A program made the position numbers and the translations under genes. A DNA stretch of 64,000 bases from SIG565 sp045646145. GTDB taxonomy: Bacteria > Bacillota > Clostridia > Oscillospirales > Acutalibacteraceae. Below are positions 7,682 through 16,292 of this stretch, in pieces (the first letter of the stretch is position 1; every line of letters starts with the position of its first letter). The stretch spans positions 23,742-87,741 of the forward strand of contig JAZRKE010000010.1 in NCBI GenBank assembly GCA_045646145.1, in the 5' to 3' direction. The notes below the pieces were generated by a model. The model searched no databases. It was given only the letters and a program-made list of their open reading frames with translations, and was not told where the DNA came from.

Positions 7682-8632
7682 TTATTCTACTTCTTTTTTG
7701 AGGGTAAAGCCGAATGAATCGAGCTTTGCAATAACCTCTTCTAAAGACTTACGGCCAAGGTTTCTGACCTTCATCATATCCTCTTCGGACTTTTCAATAA
7801 GGTCTTCAACCGTATTGATTCCTGCGCGCTTTAAGCAGTTAAAGCTACGAACAGATAAATCAAGCTCCTCGATAGTCATATCAAGAACCTTCTCCTTATC
7901 ACTGCTACCCTTTTCAGCCATAAAGCTGGTGGTGTCGGCAGCGCAATCCGAAAGATTGAGGAAAAGTTCGAAATGCTCTATAAGGATTTTTGCGGACATA
8001 GAAACGGCCTCATTTGCCTTAATGGAACCGTCGGTCCATACCTCTAATGTAAGCTTACCTTTATCGGTAACCTGACCTACACGGGTATTATCAACTGTGA
8101 AGTTAGCTTTTAACACAGGGGTAAAGATAGAGTCAACCGGAATTACACCGATTATCGACTGTGTCGGTTTGTTAAGCTCCGAGGGAACATAACCGCGGCC
8201 ACGGTCGAGTGTCATTTCCATATTGAGCTTTGCGCCCTTATCAAGAGTTGCTATATGAAGCTCGGGGTTGAGAATTTCTACCTCACTATCAGCCTTAATA
8301 TCGGCGCCTGTAACAGTGCAGGGACCTTCAGCCTCGATGTAAACAGTTTTTGTTTCCTCACTGTGAAGCTTTGCAATAAGACCTTTAATGTTAAGAACTA
8401 TTTCAGTTACATCTTCTTTAACACCTGGGATGGTTGTGAACTCGTGAACAACACCATCAATTTTAATGGTTGTTACAGCAACACCGGGAAGTGTTGATAA
8501 AAGCACTCTGCGCATACTGTTACCTAAAGTAATAGCATATCCGCGCTCAAGCGGCTCCATCACGAATTTACCGTAGGTGCCGTCTTCTGATAATTCCAGC
8601 GTTTCAATTCTGGGCTTTTCAATCTCTATCAT
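7682..8632 (-). CDS. rpoA: RNA polymerase alpha subunit
   Basis: RpoA, 316 residues. The N-terminal assembly domain (about 1-230) shows GYAITLGNSMRRVLLSTLPG, which seeds the alpha dimer; the C-terminal domain (about 245-312) has LDLSVRSFNCLKRAGINTV, which contacts DNA UP elements and activators, followed by the RNLGRKSLEEV helix-hairpin-helix. Length and both domains are standard. A 79-base gap to rpsD holds a small hairpin. Co-transcription with ribosomal genes ties polymerase supply to ribosome synthesis. Confidence 0.98.
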   Translation of the reverse strand: MIEIEKPRIETLELSEDGTYGKFVMEPLERGYAITLGNSMRRVLLSTLPGVAVTTIKIDGVVHEFTTIPGVKEDVTEIVLNIKGLIAKLHSEETKTVYIEAEGPCTVTGADIKADSEVEILNPELHIATLDKGAKLNMEMTLDRGRGYVPSELNKPTQSIIGVIPVDSIFTPVLKANFTVDNTRVGQVTDKGKLTLEVWTDGSIKANEAVSMSAKILIEHFELFLNLSDCAADTTSFMAEKGSSDKEKVLDMTIEELDLSVRSFNCLKRAGINTVEDLIEKSEEDMMKVRNLGRKSLEEVIAKLDSFGFTLKKEVE

Positions 8633-8649
8633 TTAAAAGCTCCATTTCT

Positions 8650-8685
8650 CCGCACAAGTGATTTTAAATCTGGTATTTTGTGCGG
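8650..8685 (-). other. Hairpin in the rpsD-rpoA gap
   Basis: CCGCACAA (8650-8657) pairs with TTGTGCGG (8678-8685). There is no T run, so it is more likely a processing or translational-control structure than a terminator. Confidence 0.4.
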
Positions 8686-8711
8686 CAAATACCAAAATAA
8701 ACAGAATTTTA

Positions 8712-9338
8712 TTACTTAGAATAGAATTCAACGATAAGCTGTTCCTCAACGGGAGCTTCAATCTGAGCGCGCTCAGGAAGATTTACAACCTTAGCTGTAA
8801 GGGCGGTCTTATCAACATCGATCCACTCCGGAACGGGTTTAGAACCGTTTGTTTCAAGTACAGCCTTAATCTTCTCACTGCTCTTGCTCTTTTCGCAGAT
8901 AGCAACTGTTTCACCGGCTTTTAAAAGGTAAGAAGCGATATCTACACGCTTGCCATCTACCTCAAAATGACCGTGTCCAACAAGCTGTCTTGCTTCTGCA
9001 CGAGATGAAGCAAAGCCTGCTCTGTAAACAACATTGTCAAGACGGCTCTCGAGAATCTGTAAAAGGTTTTCACCGGTGATTCCCTGCTTTCTCTCAGCTA
9101 TTTCAAAATAGTGATGGAATTGAGCCTCCTGTACACCGTAAAATCTTCTGGCTCTCTGCTTAGCACGAAGCTGAATGCCATATTCTGAAGACTTTTTACG
9201 GCCCTGTCCGTGTTGGCCGGGTGCATAAGCACGGATACCAACGGAACACTTATCGGAATAGCAACGCTCGCCCTTTAAGAAAAGCTTCTGTCCTTCTCTA
9301 CGGCAAAGCTTGCATACTGCTCCAGTATATCTAGCCAT
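8712..9338 (-). CDS. rpsD: 30S ribosomal protein S4
   Basis: uS4, 208 residues, a primary 16S rRNA binder that nucleates 30S assembly. This is the zinc-binding form, with Cys9, Cys12, Cys26 and Cys31. The S4 RNA-binding domain is visible at about 95-160 (ESRLDNVVYRAGFASSRAEA). In some bacteria S4 autoregulates its operon; no such site was recognised here. Located inside the alpha cluster after rpsK, as is common in clostridia. Confidence 0.98.
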   Translation of the reverse strand: MARYTGAVCKLCRREGQKLFLKGERCYSDKCSVGIRAYAPGQHGQGRKKSSEYGIQLRAKQRARRFYGVQEAQFHHYFEIAERKQGITGENLLQILESRLDNVVYRAGFASSRAEARQLVGHGHFEVDGKRVDIASYLLKAGETVAICEKSKSSEKIKAVLETNGSKPVPEWIDVDKTALTAKVVNLPERAQIEAPVEEQLIVEFYSK

Positions 9339-9362
9339 TTTTTTACCTCCAATTAAATTCGG

Positions 9363-9755
9363 TTACACGCGTCTTCTCTTCGGAGGACGGCAACCGTTGT
9401 GCGGGATAGGAGTTACGTCTTTAATCATAGTAACTTCAAGTCCTGCGGACTGTAACGCACGGATAGCAGCCACACGGCCTGCACCCGGACCCTTAACATA
9501 TACTTCTACTGTTTTGAGGCCGTGCTCCATAGCAGCCTTAGCTGCGGTCTCTGCTGCAGACTGAGCAGCAAAGGGTGTGGATTTACGTGAACCTCTGAAA
9601 CCGAGTTCTCCGGCGGAAGCCCAAGAAAGAGCATTACCCTGAGTATCGGTGATAGTGATAATAGTATTGTTGAAGGTCGACTGGATATGGGCAGCACCAC
9701 GTTCAATATTTTTCTTTTCGCGTCTACGGCGTGTTGCAGTAGTCTTAGTAGCCAT
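9363..9755 (-). CDS. rpsK: 30S ribosomal protein S11
   Basis: uS11, 130 residues, on the 30S platform, contacting the mRNA exit region. The N-terminus is basic; GAAHIQSTFNNTIITITDTQ and the C-terminal TPIPHNGCRPPKRRRV are characteristic. GGAGGAAGATA precedes the ATG. Sixteen bases from rpsM upstream and 24 from rpsD downstream. Confidence 0.98.
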   Translation of the reverse strand: MATKTTATRRRREKKNIERGAAHIQSTFNNTIITITDTQGNALSWASAGELGFRGSRKSTPFAAQSAAETAAKAAMEHGLKTVEVYVKGPGAGRVAAIRALQSAGLEVTMIKDVTPIPHNGCRPPKRRRV

Positions 9756-9771
9756 ATTATCTTCCTCCTAC

Positions 9772-10140
9772 TTATTTCTTCTTGTTAGCTATAGTCTTCG
9801 CCGGACCTTTTCTGGTTCTTGCATTAGTCTTTGAACGCTGTCCGCGAACAGGAAGACTCTTGCGATGACGAAGTCCACGATAGCTTCCAATTTGAATAAG
9901 TCTTTTGATGTCAAATGCAACGGTACGGCGAAGGTCTCCCTCTACCTGAAGGTTATGTTCGATGTACTCACGCAATTTTGAAATTTCATCTTCTGTTAAA
10001 TCTTTACAACGGGTATCAGGATTGATGCCGGTCTTTGCAAGGATTTCTTTTGATGTAGTAAGACCGATTCCGTAGATATAAGTGAGTCCGATTTCAACTC
10101 GCTTCTCGTTCGGAAGGTCTACACCGCTAATACGGGCCAT
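9772..10140 (-). CDS. rpsM: 30S ribosomal protein S13
   Basis: uS13, 122 residues, in the 30S head, contacting the P-site tRNA and the L5 bridge. MARISGVDLPNEKRVEIGLTY and the helix-two-turn-helix region RDLRR-like QVEGDLRRTVAFDI are intact, as is the basic GLRHRKSLPVRGQRSKTNAR tail. GGAGGTGCATTGAATA precedes the start. Confidence 0.98.
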   Translation of the reverse strand: MARISGVDLPNEKRVEIGLTYIYGIGLTTSKEILAKTGINPDTRCKDLTEDEISKLREYIEHNLQVEGDLRRTVAFDIKRLIQIGSYRGLRHRKSLPVRGQRSKTNARTRKGPAKTIANKKK

Positions 10141-10176
10141 TATTCAATGCACCTCCATTAAAGTTCTGGCGCAGGA

Positions 10177-10290
10177 TTAACCCTGACGCTGTTTGTGCTT
10201 GGGGTTCTCACAGATAACCATGATTCTGCCCTTGCGCTTAATTACTTTGCATTTTTCGCAAATCTTTTTTACAGAAGGTCTGACTTTCAT
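10177..10290 (-). CDS. rpmJ: 50S ribosomal protein L36
   Basis: bL36, 37 residues, too short for most gene callers. It begins MKVRPSVKKICEKCKVIKRK and ends KHKQRQG. The zinc ligands Cys11, Cys14, Cys27 and His32 mark the zinc-binding (C+) form. AGGAGGTAAAATCCAA precedes the ATG. It sits between infA and rpsM exactly as in B. subtilis. Confidence 0.96.
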   Translation of the reverse strand: MKVRPSVKKICEKCKVIKRKGRIMVICENPKHKQRQG

Positions 10291-10321
10291 TTGGATTTTA
10301 CCTCCTAAATTTCTTACTGTC

Positions 10322-10540
10322 TTATTTAGAACGCCAGGTTATGCGTCCTTTAGACAGGTCGTATGGGGACATTTCAACCGTTACCCTATCACCCGGGAGT
10401 ATTCGAATGTAGTTCATTCTCAGTTTCCCTGAAATATGGGCAAGAATTTGGTGTCCTCCCTGAATTTCAACCTTGAACATTGCGTTCGGCATGGCCTCCA
10501 CAACGGTACCTTCAAGCTCTATCATATCTTCTTTTGCCAT
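10322..10540 (-). CDS. infA: Translation initiation factor IF-1
   Basis: IF-1, 72 residues, the exact usual length: a single OB-fold that binds the 30S A site and assists IF-2 and IF-3. MAKEDMIELEGTVVEAMPNA and GDRVTVEMSPYDLSKGRITW are near-invariant. Its ATG overlaps the stop of the KOW-domain gene by one base (TAATG), so the two are translationally coupled. Confidence 0.98.
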   Translation of the reverse strand: MAKEDMIELEGTVVEAMPNAMFKVEIQGGHQILAHISGKLRMNYIRILPGDRVTVEMSPYDLSKGRITWRSK

Positions 10541-10791
10541 TATTCTTCCTCCTTATACGCTGAGAAAACAGCGAAAATTACACGCCTTACGGCTTTATCG
10601 GATGTTAGTTTTTCTATTTCTACCGAGTGTCCGGTAAATTTAAGGTGCTTCTCATTTTTAAGCTTTGGATTGCTCAAACGGTGATGCTTACCATCACACA
10701 CAAGCAGTCCCCTTTCGCTTTTTTCGGTTACTACCGAATACACACCCCTATCGTGCCCTGCAAGTGAACATACAATATATCCTACTTCCAT
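10540..10791 (-). CDS. KOW-domain RNA-binding protein
   Basis: An 83-residue protein with an N-terminal KOW-like motif (VGYIVCSLAGHDRGVYSVV), resembling L14e-type domains. Such genes commonly sit between map and infA in clostridia and bacilli and are presumed to act in translation or ribosome maturation, with no defined role. I place the start at 10791 because GGAGG lies five bases before that ATG; an upstream ATG overlaps the map stop as TAATG and contains the GGAGG itself. Its own stop overlaps the infA start. Confidence 0.8.
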   Translation of the reverse strand: MEVGYIVCSLAGHDRGVYSVVTEKSERGLLVCDGKHHRLSNPKLKNEKHLKFTGHSVEIEKLTSDKAVRRVIFAVFSAYKEEE

Positions 10792-10802
10792 CTTTTCCTC
10801 CA

Positions 10803-11552
10803 TTAGAGCTTAGTCATAATCTGAGGACCTTCAGATGTAATAGCCACTGTGTGCTCAAAGTGGGCTGACAGCGAACCGTCCTTTGTGAGAACTGTCCAAC
10901 CGTCGGGCATAACCTTAACATCGGGTTTGCCTGCATTTACCATCGGCTCAATAGCAATAGTCATTCCTGGCAAGAGGCGAATTCCTCTTCCGAGGCTGCC
11001 AAAATTCGGAACTTCGGGTGCTTCGTGAAGATTTGTGCCGATTCCGTGTCCTACAAAGTCGCGGACTACGGAGTAACCACGGGCCTCAACATACTGCTGA
11101 ATAGCATAGCTTATATCACCGATTCTGCCGCCTGCACGAGCCATTTTAATGCCCTCATAAAGGCTTTGCCTGGTCGTGTCAATCAGCCGCTTTGCTTTTG
11201 GGTTTATATCCCCTACTGCAAAAGTGGCGGCGTTATCTCCATGATAACCGCCGAACTTCGCCCCGAGGTCTACGCTGACGATATCGCCCGCCTTTAAAAC
11301 TCGGTTCTTGTTCGGTATGCCGTGAATAACCTCATGGTTTATAGATATACAAGCAGTTGCCGGATAGCCTTGGTAATTTTTAAAGTTGGGTGTGCCACCC
11401 TCCGATAAAATATACTGCTCAGCTATCCTGTCAAGCTCGGCAGTGGTAACGCCGGGCTCTACTGCTCTACCTATTAAATCTAATGCTCCTGCCGAAATCC
11501 TGCAAGCCTCTTTCATAATGCTAAGCTCTCGGCCGGTTTTTAGAACTACCAT
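10803..11552 (-). CDS. map: Methionine aminopeptidase, type I
   Basis: MAP1, 249 residues, which removes the initiator methionine from nascent proteins using two metal ions. The metal ligands are seen in SVDLGAKFGGYHGDNA (two Asp), GHGIGTNLHEAPEVPN (His) and MTIAIEPM plus the late FEHTVAI (Glu residues). No N-terminal zinc-finger or SH3-binding extension is present. It starts two bases after adk, so the pair is tightly coupled. Confidence 0.97.
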   Translation of the reverse strand: MVVLKTGRELSIMKEACRISAGALDLIGRAVEPGVTTAELDRIAEQYILSEGGTPNFKNYQGYPATACISINHEVIHGIPNKNRVLKAGDIVSVDLGAKFGGYHGDNAATFAVGDINPKAKRLIDTTRQSLYEGIKMARAGGRIGDISYAIQQYVEARGYSVVRDFVGHGIGTNLHEAPEVPNFGSLGRGIRLLPGMTIAIEPMVNAGKPDVKVMPDGWTVLTKDGSLSAHFEHTVAITSEGPQIMTKL

Positions 11553-11554
11553 AA

Positions 11555-12187
11555 TTAAAGACCCAATGTCTTGAGAGTAAGAGCAGTGGTATCGGCTACC
11601 TCTTCCTGACCCTCAACTATTTTGAGCTTACCTGCAGCCCTGTAGTAATCTTTTAAGGGCTCTGTCTGCTTATGGTAAACAGCCAGTCGGTCGGCAATCG
11701 TCTGAGGACTATCGTCCTTACGCTGCACGAGTTTCTCTCCGCAAGCGTCGCAAATGCCTTCTTTGGCAGGTTTTTTATAATCTATATGATAACTTGCTCC
11801 ACAGCCACCGCATACACGTCTGCCCGAAAGTCTTTGCATAATCTTTTCGTCAGCCACCTCAATAGAGAGAGCACAGTCGATTTCTATTCCCATTTTGCTG
11901 AGAGCTTCGGCCTGCGGAATTGTGCGGGGGAAGCCATCGAGAATAAAACCGTTTTTGCAGTCGTCCTTACTTAGTCGGTCGGCTATAATTCCGATTACAA
12001 CACTGTCGGGAACGAGGTCGCCGTTATCAATATAGCTTTTTGCTTTAAGTCCCATTTCGGTACCGTTTTTAATAGCCTCTCTGAGAATATTACCGGTAGA
12101 AATGGTGGGAATATTAAACTTTTCACAAATTATCTCTGCCTGTGTGCCCTTGCCGGCACCGGGGGCTCCGAGAAGAATTAATTTCAT
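11555..12187 (-). CDS. adk: Adenylate kinase
   Basis: Long-form adenylate kinase, 210 residues, AMP + ATP to 2 ADP. The P loop GAPGAGKGTQAE is at residues 7-18, the AMP-binding STGNILR and DGFPRT follow, and the lid domain (about 125-155) has four cysteines (CGGCG and CDACG), so it is the zinc-binding type usual in Gram-positives. Located between secY and map, as in most Firmicutes. Confidence 0.98.
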   Translation of the reverse strand: MKLILLGAPGAGKGTQAEIICEKFNIPTISTGNILREAIKNGTEMGLKAKSYIDNGDLVPDSVVIGIIADRLSKDDCKNGFILDGFPRTIPQAEALSKMGIEIDCALSIEVADEKIMQRLSGRRVCGGCGASYHIDYKKPAKEGICDACGEKLVQRKDDSPQTIADRLAVYHKQTEPLKDYYRAAGKLKIVEGQEEVADTTALTLKTLGL

Positions 12188-12206
12188 AATATTACCCCCT
12201 TAAAGA

Positions 12207-13484
12207 TTAATCTAAGAATCCTTTATAATGGCGCATCATCATCTGAGATTCAAGATTATTAACAGTATCTAACGCTACACCTACTAAAATGAGTACCGAG
12301 GTTCCTCCAATAGTAATTGAAATTCCGCCAACATTTCCGATAATAATCGGAAGTATCGCGATAACACCAAGGAAAAGAGCACCCATTAAGGTAATTCTTG
12401 ACAAAATCTTCGAAATGAAATCAGAGGTGGGCTTTCCGGGTCTGATACCGGGAATTGAACCGCCGTTTCTGCGAAGATTGTTTGCCATCTCAACCGGATT
12501 GAACTGAATTGTTGTATAAAAATAAGCAAATCCGATGATAAGAACCAAATAAAGTACCGCGTATAAAACACCGCTTACACTGAAAAGTGATAAAAATTTA
12601 AATAGTGAAGAATCTGTATTCTTCATAAAAGAAAGTATCATTGTGGGTAACATAAGAATGGATGACGCAAAGATTACTGGCATAACGCCCGACATATTAA
12701 CCTTAATCGGAATATGTGTATTCTGTCCGCCATACATTTTGTTACCGACCACGCGCTTGGCATACTGAACCGGAATTCTGCGCTCCGCATTGGTCATCCA
12801 AACGATGAATCCGATTACAATGAGGAAACCGATAATAATACCAATTACTGCAACATATCTTCCAAGCTTTATATAACTCCAAAGAGCTGCAACAGCATCG
12901 GGTGCACGTGAAATAATACCTGAGAAAAGAAGAATGGAAATACCGTTTCCTATTCCCTTAACATCAATCTGCTCACCCAACCACATTACGAGTGCAGAAC
13001 CTGCAGTAAAGCAGAGTGTAATAACAAAACCTGCAAAAATAACAGCCTTTGTACCACTAACACTTAAATAACGGTTTCCGCGCAGATAGAGGAAATACGC
13101 AAAGCCCTGAATAAGACCTAAGATAACGGTAGTATAACGGGTAATCTGCGCTATTTTCTTCTGTCCCTCTTCACCCTGCTTTGCAAGACGCTCAAGCGGG
13201 GGAATGGCAACGGTTAATAATTGGATGATAATTGAAGAGTTAATGTACGGAGTTACCGACATTGCGAAGATAGCACCGTACTCAAGTCCGCCACCGGTTA
13301 AAACCGACAGGTAGCTGAAGAATTCGTTGGTAGAGCTTCCCATAGAAGCCATTAATGCACCTGTATTAATATACAGCACGGGAATTACCGAACCAATGCG
13401 AAAGATAAGAATAATAAAGAAAGTGAAAAGAATTTTATTTCTGAGTTCCTTTACCTTCCAGGCATTTCTAATTGTCTGTATCAT
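12207..13484 (-). CDS. secY: Protein translocase subunit SecY
   Basis: SecY, 425 residues with ten predicted transmembrane helices, the channel of the Sec translocon. The N-terminal amphipathic RNAWKVKELRNKILFTFFI, the plug region after TM1 (LYINTGALM), and PFERLAKQGEEGQKK-like PPLERLAKQGEEGQKKIAQ loop after TM2 are visible, as is the cytosolic C5 loop (RNGGSIPGIRPGKPTSDFI). Start overlaps the rplO stop by one base, a TAATG coupling. Confidence 0.97.
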   Translation of the reverse strand: MIQTIRNAWKVKELRNKILFTFFIILIFRIGSVIPVLYINTGALMASMGSSTNEFFSYLSVLTGGGLEYGAIFAMSVTPYINSSIIIQLLTVAIPPLERLAKQGEEGQKKIAQITRYTTVILGLIQGFAYFLYLRGNRYLSVSGTKAVIFAGFVITLCFTAGSALVMWLGEQIDVKGIGNGISILLFSGIISRAPDAVAALWSYIKLGRYVAVIGIIIGFLIVIGFIVWMTNAERRIPVQYAKRVVGNKMYGGQNTHIPIKVNMSGVMPVIFASSILMLPTMILSFMKNTDSSLFKFLSLFSVSGVLYAVLYLVLIIGFAYFYTTIQFNPVEMANNLRRNGGSIPGIRPGKPTSDFISKILSRITLMGALFLGVIAILPIIIGNVGGISITIGGTSVLILVGVALDTVNNLESQMMMRHYKGFLD

Positions 13485-13927
13485 TATTCATTCACCTCGG
13501 CAGTTCCACCGGCTTGGGTGATTTTCTCAGCGGCCGACTTAGAATAAGCTGATAATTTAACGGTTAATTTCTTAGTTAACTTACCGTTACCCAGAACCTT
13601 TACCGGAATTTCAGCCTTTTTAATGATTCCCTTTGCCTGTAAAGCAGCAGCATCCACAACAGCTCCGTCCTCAAATACTTCGAGAGCAGCTATATTGATA
13701 GCAACTGTCTCCTCGGCAAAAATGTTATTAAAGCCACGCTTAGGGATTCTTCTCTGAAGCGGCATCTGACCGCCTTCAAAACCGAGTTGCTGTCCGCGAC
13801 CGGCACGAGCCTTCTGTCCCTTATGACCTTTACCGGCAGTTTTACCGTTGCCGGAGCCATGACCTCTGCCTATGCGCTTAGCCTCTTTGGTAGAGCCAAA
13901 CGCCGGGGATAGTTCATGCAGTTTCAT
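13484..13927 (-). CDS. rplO: 50S ribosomal protein L15
   Basis: uL15, 147 residues, a late-assembly 50S protein. The start at 13927 (MKLHELSPAFGSTKEAKRIG) has AAGGAGGTG eight bases upstream and matches family N-termini; a longer in-frame start upstream is not supported. The Gly/Lys-rich RGHGSGNGKTAGKGHKGQKA segment is diagnostic. It follows rpmD after 54 bases and couples to secY. Confidence 0.97.
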   Translation of the reverse strand: MKLHELSPAFGSTKEAKRIGRGHGSGNGKTAGKGHKGQKARAGRGQQLGFEGGQMPLQRRIPKRGFNNIFAEETVAINIAALEVFEDGAVVDAAALQAKGIIKKAEIPVKVLGNGKLTKKLTVKLSAYSKSAAEKITQAGGTAEVNE

Positions 13928-13981
13928 TTTTCGCACCTCCTTGCTTAGTAGCACTGCTTAAAACAGTTTAATTCCGAAGCA

Positions 13982-14179
13982 TTAAGCTTCGATTACCTCT
14001 ACGAGGTGGATAACCTTAGCAATTTTACCCTTGGTCTGAGCATTATCGGGCTGTGTTACTATGTCCCCGATTTTTTTGAGTCCCAAGGATTCAACTGTAG
14101 CGATTTGGTCCTTTTTAGAACCGATAACGCTTTTTACTAACTTAATTTTAAGGCCGGTAGCCTTCTTTGCTCTTGCCAT
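13982..14179 (-). CDS. rpmD: 50S ribosomal protein L30
   Basis: uL30, 65 residues; binds 23S and contacts 5S-associated rRNA. LKIKLVKSVIGSKKDQIATV and the LGLKKIGD strand-helix are typical. It is slightly extended at the C-terminus compared with the usual 58-60 residues. GGAGGACAGCCTC precedes the start. Confidence 0.96.
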   Translation of the reverse strand: MARAKKATGLKIKLVKSVIGSKKDQIATVESLGLKKIGDIVTQPDNAQTKGKIAKVIHLVEVIEA

Positions 14180-14192
14180 GAGGCTGTCCTCC

Positions 14193-14708
14193 TTAACCTA
14201 AAATCTCTTTAACTGATTTACCACGGATAGCTGCAACCTCGGCGGCATCTCTTAAAGATGCAAGACCGGCTACGGTTGCACGTACTACATTACAGGGGTT
14301 CTTAGAACGCAGTGTCTTAGTACGAATATCGGTGATACCAACAGTTTCGAGTACTGCACGAACAGGGCCGCCGGCGATAACACCGGTACCGGGTGCAGCA
14401 GGCTTCATAAGAACGCGTCCTGCTCCGAACTCACCCATAACCTCGTGCGGAATTGTTGTGCCCTTTAAAGAAACCTTAATAAGATTCTTCTTGGCATCTT
14501 CAATACCCTTGCGGATAGCTTCCGGAACTTCTCCGGCTTTACCAAGGCCAAAGCCTACAACGCCTTCACCGTTACCAACAACAACTAAAGCCGAAAACTT
14601 CATAATGCGTCCGCCCTTAACTGTTTTAGATACACGATTAATCGCTACAACCTTTTCTCTTAAGGCCTTGGGATCATCTAATAAAGATATGTCAAATTTT
14701 GTAGCCAA
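14193..14708 (-). CDS. rpsE: 30S ribosomal protein S5
   Basis: uS5, 171 residues, important for decoding accuracy near the mRNA entry. The double-strand RNA-binding N domain (VVAINRVSKTVKGGRIMKFS) and the C domain (GTGVIAGGPVRAVLETVGI) are intact. GAAGGAGGAATACTTTT precedes the ATG. Eighteen bases separate it from rplR. Confidence 0.98.
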   Translation of the reverse strand: MATKFDISLLDDPKALREKVVAINRVSKTVKGGRIMKFSALVVVGNGEGVVGFGLGKAGEVPEAIRKGIEDAKKNLIKVSLKGTTIPHEVMGEFGAGRVLMKPAAPGTGVIAGGPVRAVLETVGITDIRTKTLRSKNPCNVVRATVAGLASLRDAAEVAAIRGKSVKEILG

Positions 14709-14726
14709 AAGTATTCCTCCTTCTCT

Positions 14727-15086
14727 TTAGAACTTGAGGCCACCCTCGCGGGCACCTTCGGCAAGCTCCTTAACGCGTCCGTGATAGATATAGCCGCCGC
14801 GGTCAAAAACAACAACGTCGATATTCTTCTCAAGTGCACGTTTAGCAATTAACTGTCCAACCTTGCGGGCTTCCTCTTTGTTTCCCTTAGCGTCTCCGAA
14901 ATCCTTTTCAACTGAAGAAGCAGAAACTAAAGTAACACCCTTTACATCGTCTATAAGCTGGGCGTAAATGTTGCTGTTGGAGCGAAATACGTCAAGACGA
15001 GGACACTCTGCAGTTCCGCTGATTTTACCGCGTACACGGGTATGTCTGCGGATGCGTGCCTTGTTTGAATCAGGCTTATTAACCAT
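14727..15086 (-). CDS. rplR: 50S ribosomal protein L18
   Basis: uL18, 119 residues, binds 5S rRNA together with L5. RHTRVRGKISGTAECPRLDV and the C-terminal VFDRGGYIYHGRVKELAEG are characteristic. AAGGAGTGTATTAAA precedes the ATG. Confidence 0.98.
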   Translation of the reverse strand: MVNKPDSNKARIRRHTRVRGKISGTAECPRLDVFRSNSNIYAQLIDDVKGVTLVSASSVEKDFGDAKGNKEEARKVGQLIAKRALEKNIDVVVFDRGGYIYHGRVKELAEGAREGGLKF

Positions 15087-15104
15087 TTTAATACACTCCT
15101 TAAA

Positions 15105-15653
15105 TTATTTCTTTCCGCCCTTAGCGGCCTTACCTTCTTTGCGGCGTACATATTCGCCAGCGTATCTGATACCCTTGCCCTTATACGGCTCCGGCAGACG
15201 CTTAATGCGAATTTCGGCTGCAAACTGGCCAACCTTTTGTTTATCAGGTCCGGAAACAATTATTGAGTTCGGATTGGGAACTTCAATTGTGATACCCGGA
15301 ATTTCTGACATAACTACCTGATGTGAGAAACCGAGGTTCATAACTAGGTCCTTACCCTGCTTCTGAACACGGTAACCAACACCGTTAACCTCTAATTCCT
15401 TTTTAAAACCGTTTGTTACACCCTCAACCATGTTAGCAACGAGTGTACGGGTAAGACCGTGAAGTGAACGGTGCTCTTTAGCGTCGCTCGGTCTTGTTAC
15501 GATAATCTCGTTGTTTTCTACTTTAATAGAAATTTCAGGGCTAAATGTGTTTTTAAGTTCGGCCTTAGGTCCCTTAACGGTAACCTCACAGCCATCAATT
15601 TTAACCTCTACACCGGCAGGAATTGCGATAGGTTTCTTTCCAATTCTTGACAT
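15105..15653 (-). CDS. rplF: 50S ribosomal protein L6
   Basis: uL6, 182 residues, near the GTPase-associated centre. Two tandem L6 domains are visible (about 10-82 and 90-165), with PEPYKGKGIRYAGEYVRRKE at the end as expected. AAGGAGGTGCGTCACA precedes the ATG. Fourteen bases follow rpsH. Confidence 0.98.
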   Translation of the reverse strand: MSRIGKKPIAIPAGVEVKIDGCEVTVKGPKAELKNTFSPEISIKVENNEIIVTRPSDAKEHRSLHGLTRTLVANMVEGVTNGFKKELEVNGVGYRVQKQGKDLVMNLGFSHQVVMSEIPGITIEVPNPNSIIVSGPDKQKVGQFAAEIRIKRLPEPYKGKGIRYAGEYVRRKEGKAAKGGKK

Positions 15654-15667
15654 TGTGACGCACCTCC

Positions 15668-16066
15668 TTACCAGACAAAAGCAAGAACTTCGCCGCCAAC
15701 ATTGAGCGTACGTGCCTGCTTATCTGTAATTATTCCTTTAGAGGTGGAAAGGATTGCAATACCGAGGCCCTTCATAACCTTAGGCATATCCTCTACATTG
15801 GTGTAAATACGAAGTCCAGGCTTGGAAACTCTGCGAATTCCTGTAATAACCTGGGACTTATTAGGACCGTACTTCAATACAATATGAATTACGCCCTGCT
15901 TTCCGTCATCAATGACCTGAAAGCTTGTAATATAACCTTCATCAAGTAAAATATGGGCAATAGCCTTCTTTACATTGGATGCAGGTATATCAACCGAATC
16001 GTGTTTCGCAGATGAAGCATTACGAATTCTTGTAAGCATATCAGCGATAGTATCGGTGATTTGCAT
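15668..16066 (-). CDS. rpsH: 30S ribosomal protein S8
   Basis: uS8, 132 residues, binds helix 21 of 16S rRNA; in E. coli it is the spc operon repressor. TDTIADMLTRIRNASSAKHD and the C-terminal STSKGIITDKQARTLNVGGE are canonical. AAAGGAGGTTTACATC precedes the start. No S8 repressor site was recognised here. Confidence 0.98.
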   Translation of the reverse strand: MQITDTIADMLTRIRNASSAKHDSVDIPASNVKKAIAHILLDEGYITSFQVIDDGKQGVIHIVLKYGPNKSQVITGIRRVSKPGLRIYTNVEDMPKVMKGLGIAILSTSKGIITDKQARTLNVGGEVLAFVW

Positions 16067-16094
16067 GATGTAAACCTCCTTTAAGCCTTACTTA

Positions 16095-16280
16095 TTACCA
16101 GCTTGCCTTCTTAACGCCCGGAATCTCGCCCTTGTAGGCTAACTCCCTGAAGCAGATACGGCAGATGCCGTACTTGCGAAGATAGGCATGCGGGCGGCCG
16201 CAGATTTTGCATCTGCTATACTCTCTGGTTGAAAACTTAGCGGGTCTTGCCTGCTTAACTTTCATAGATGTTTTAGCCAT
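16095..16280 (-). CDS. rpsN: 30S ribosomal protein S14, zinc (type Z) form
   Basis: uS14, 61 residues, the short zinc-binding form with Cys24, Cys27, Cys40 and Cys43 (CKIC and CRIC). It sits in the 30S head. The short C+ form is the normal one in the spc operon of Firmicutes. Twelve bases follow rplE. Confidence 0.98.
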   Translation of the reverse strand: MAKTSMKVKQARPAKFSTREYSRCKICGRPHAYLRKYGICRICFRELAYKGEIPGVKKASW

Positions 16281-16292
16281 AATTCCTTCTCC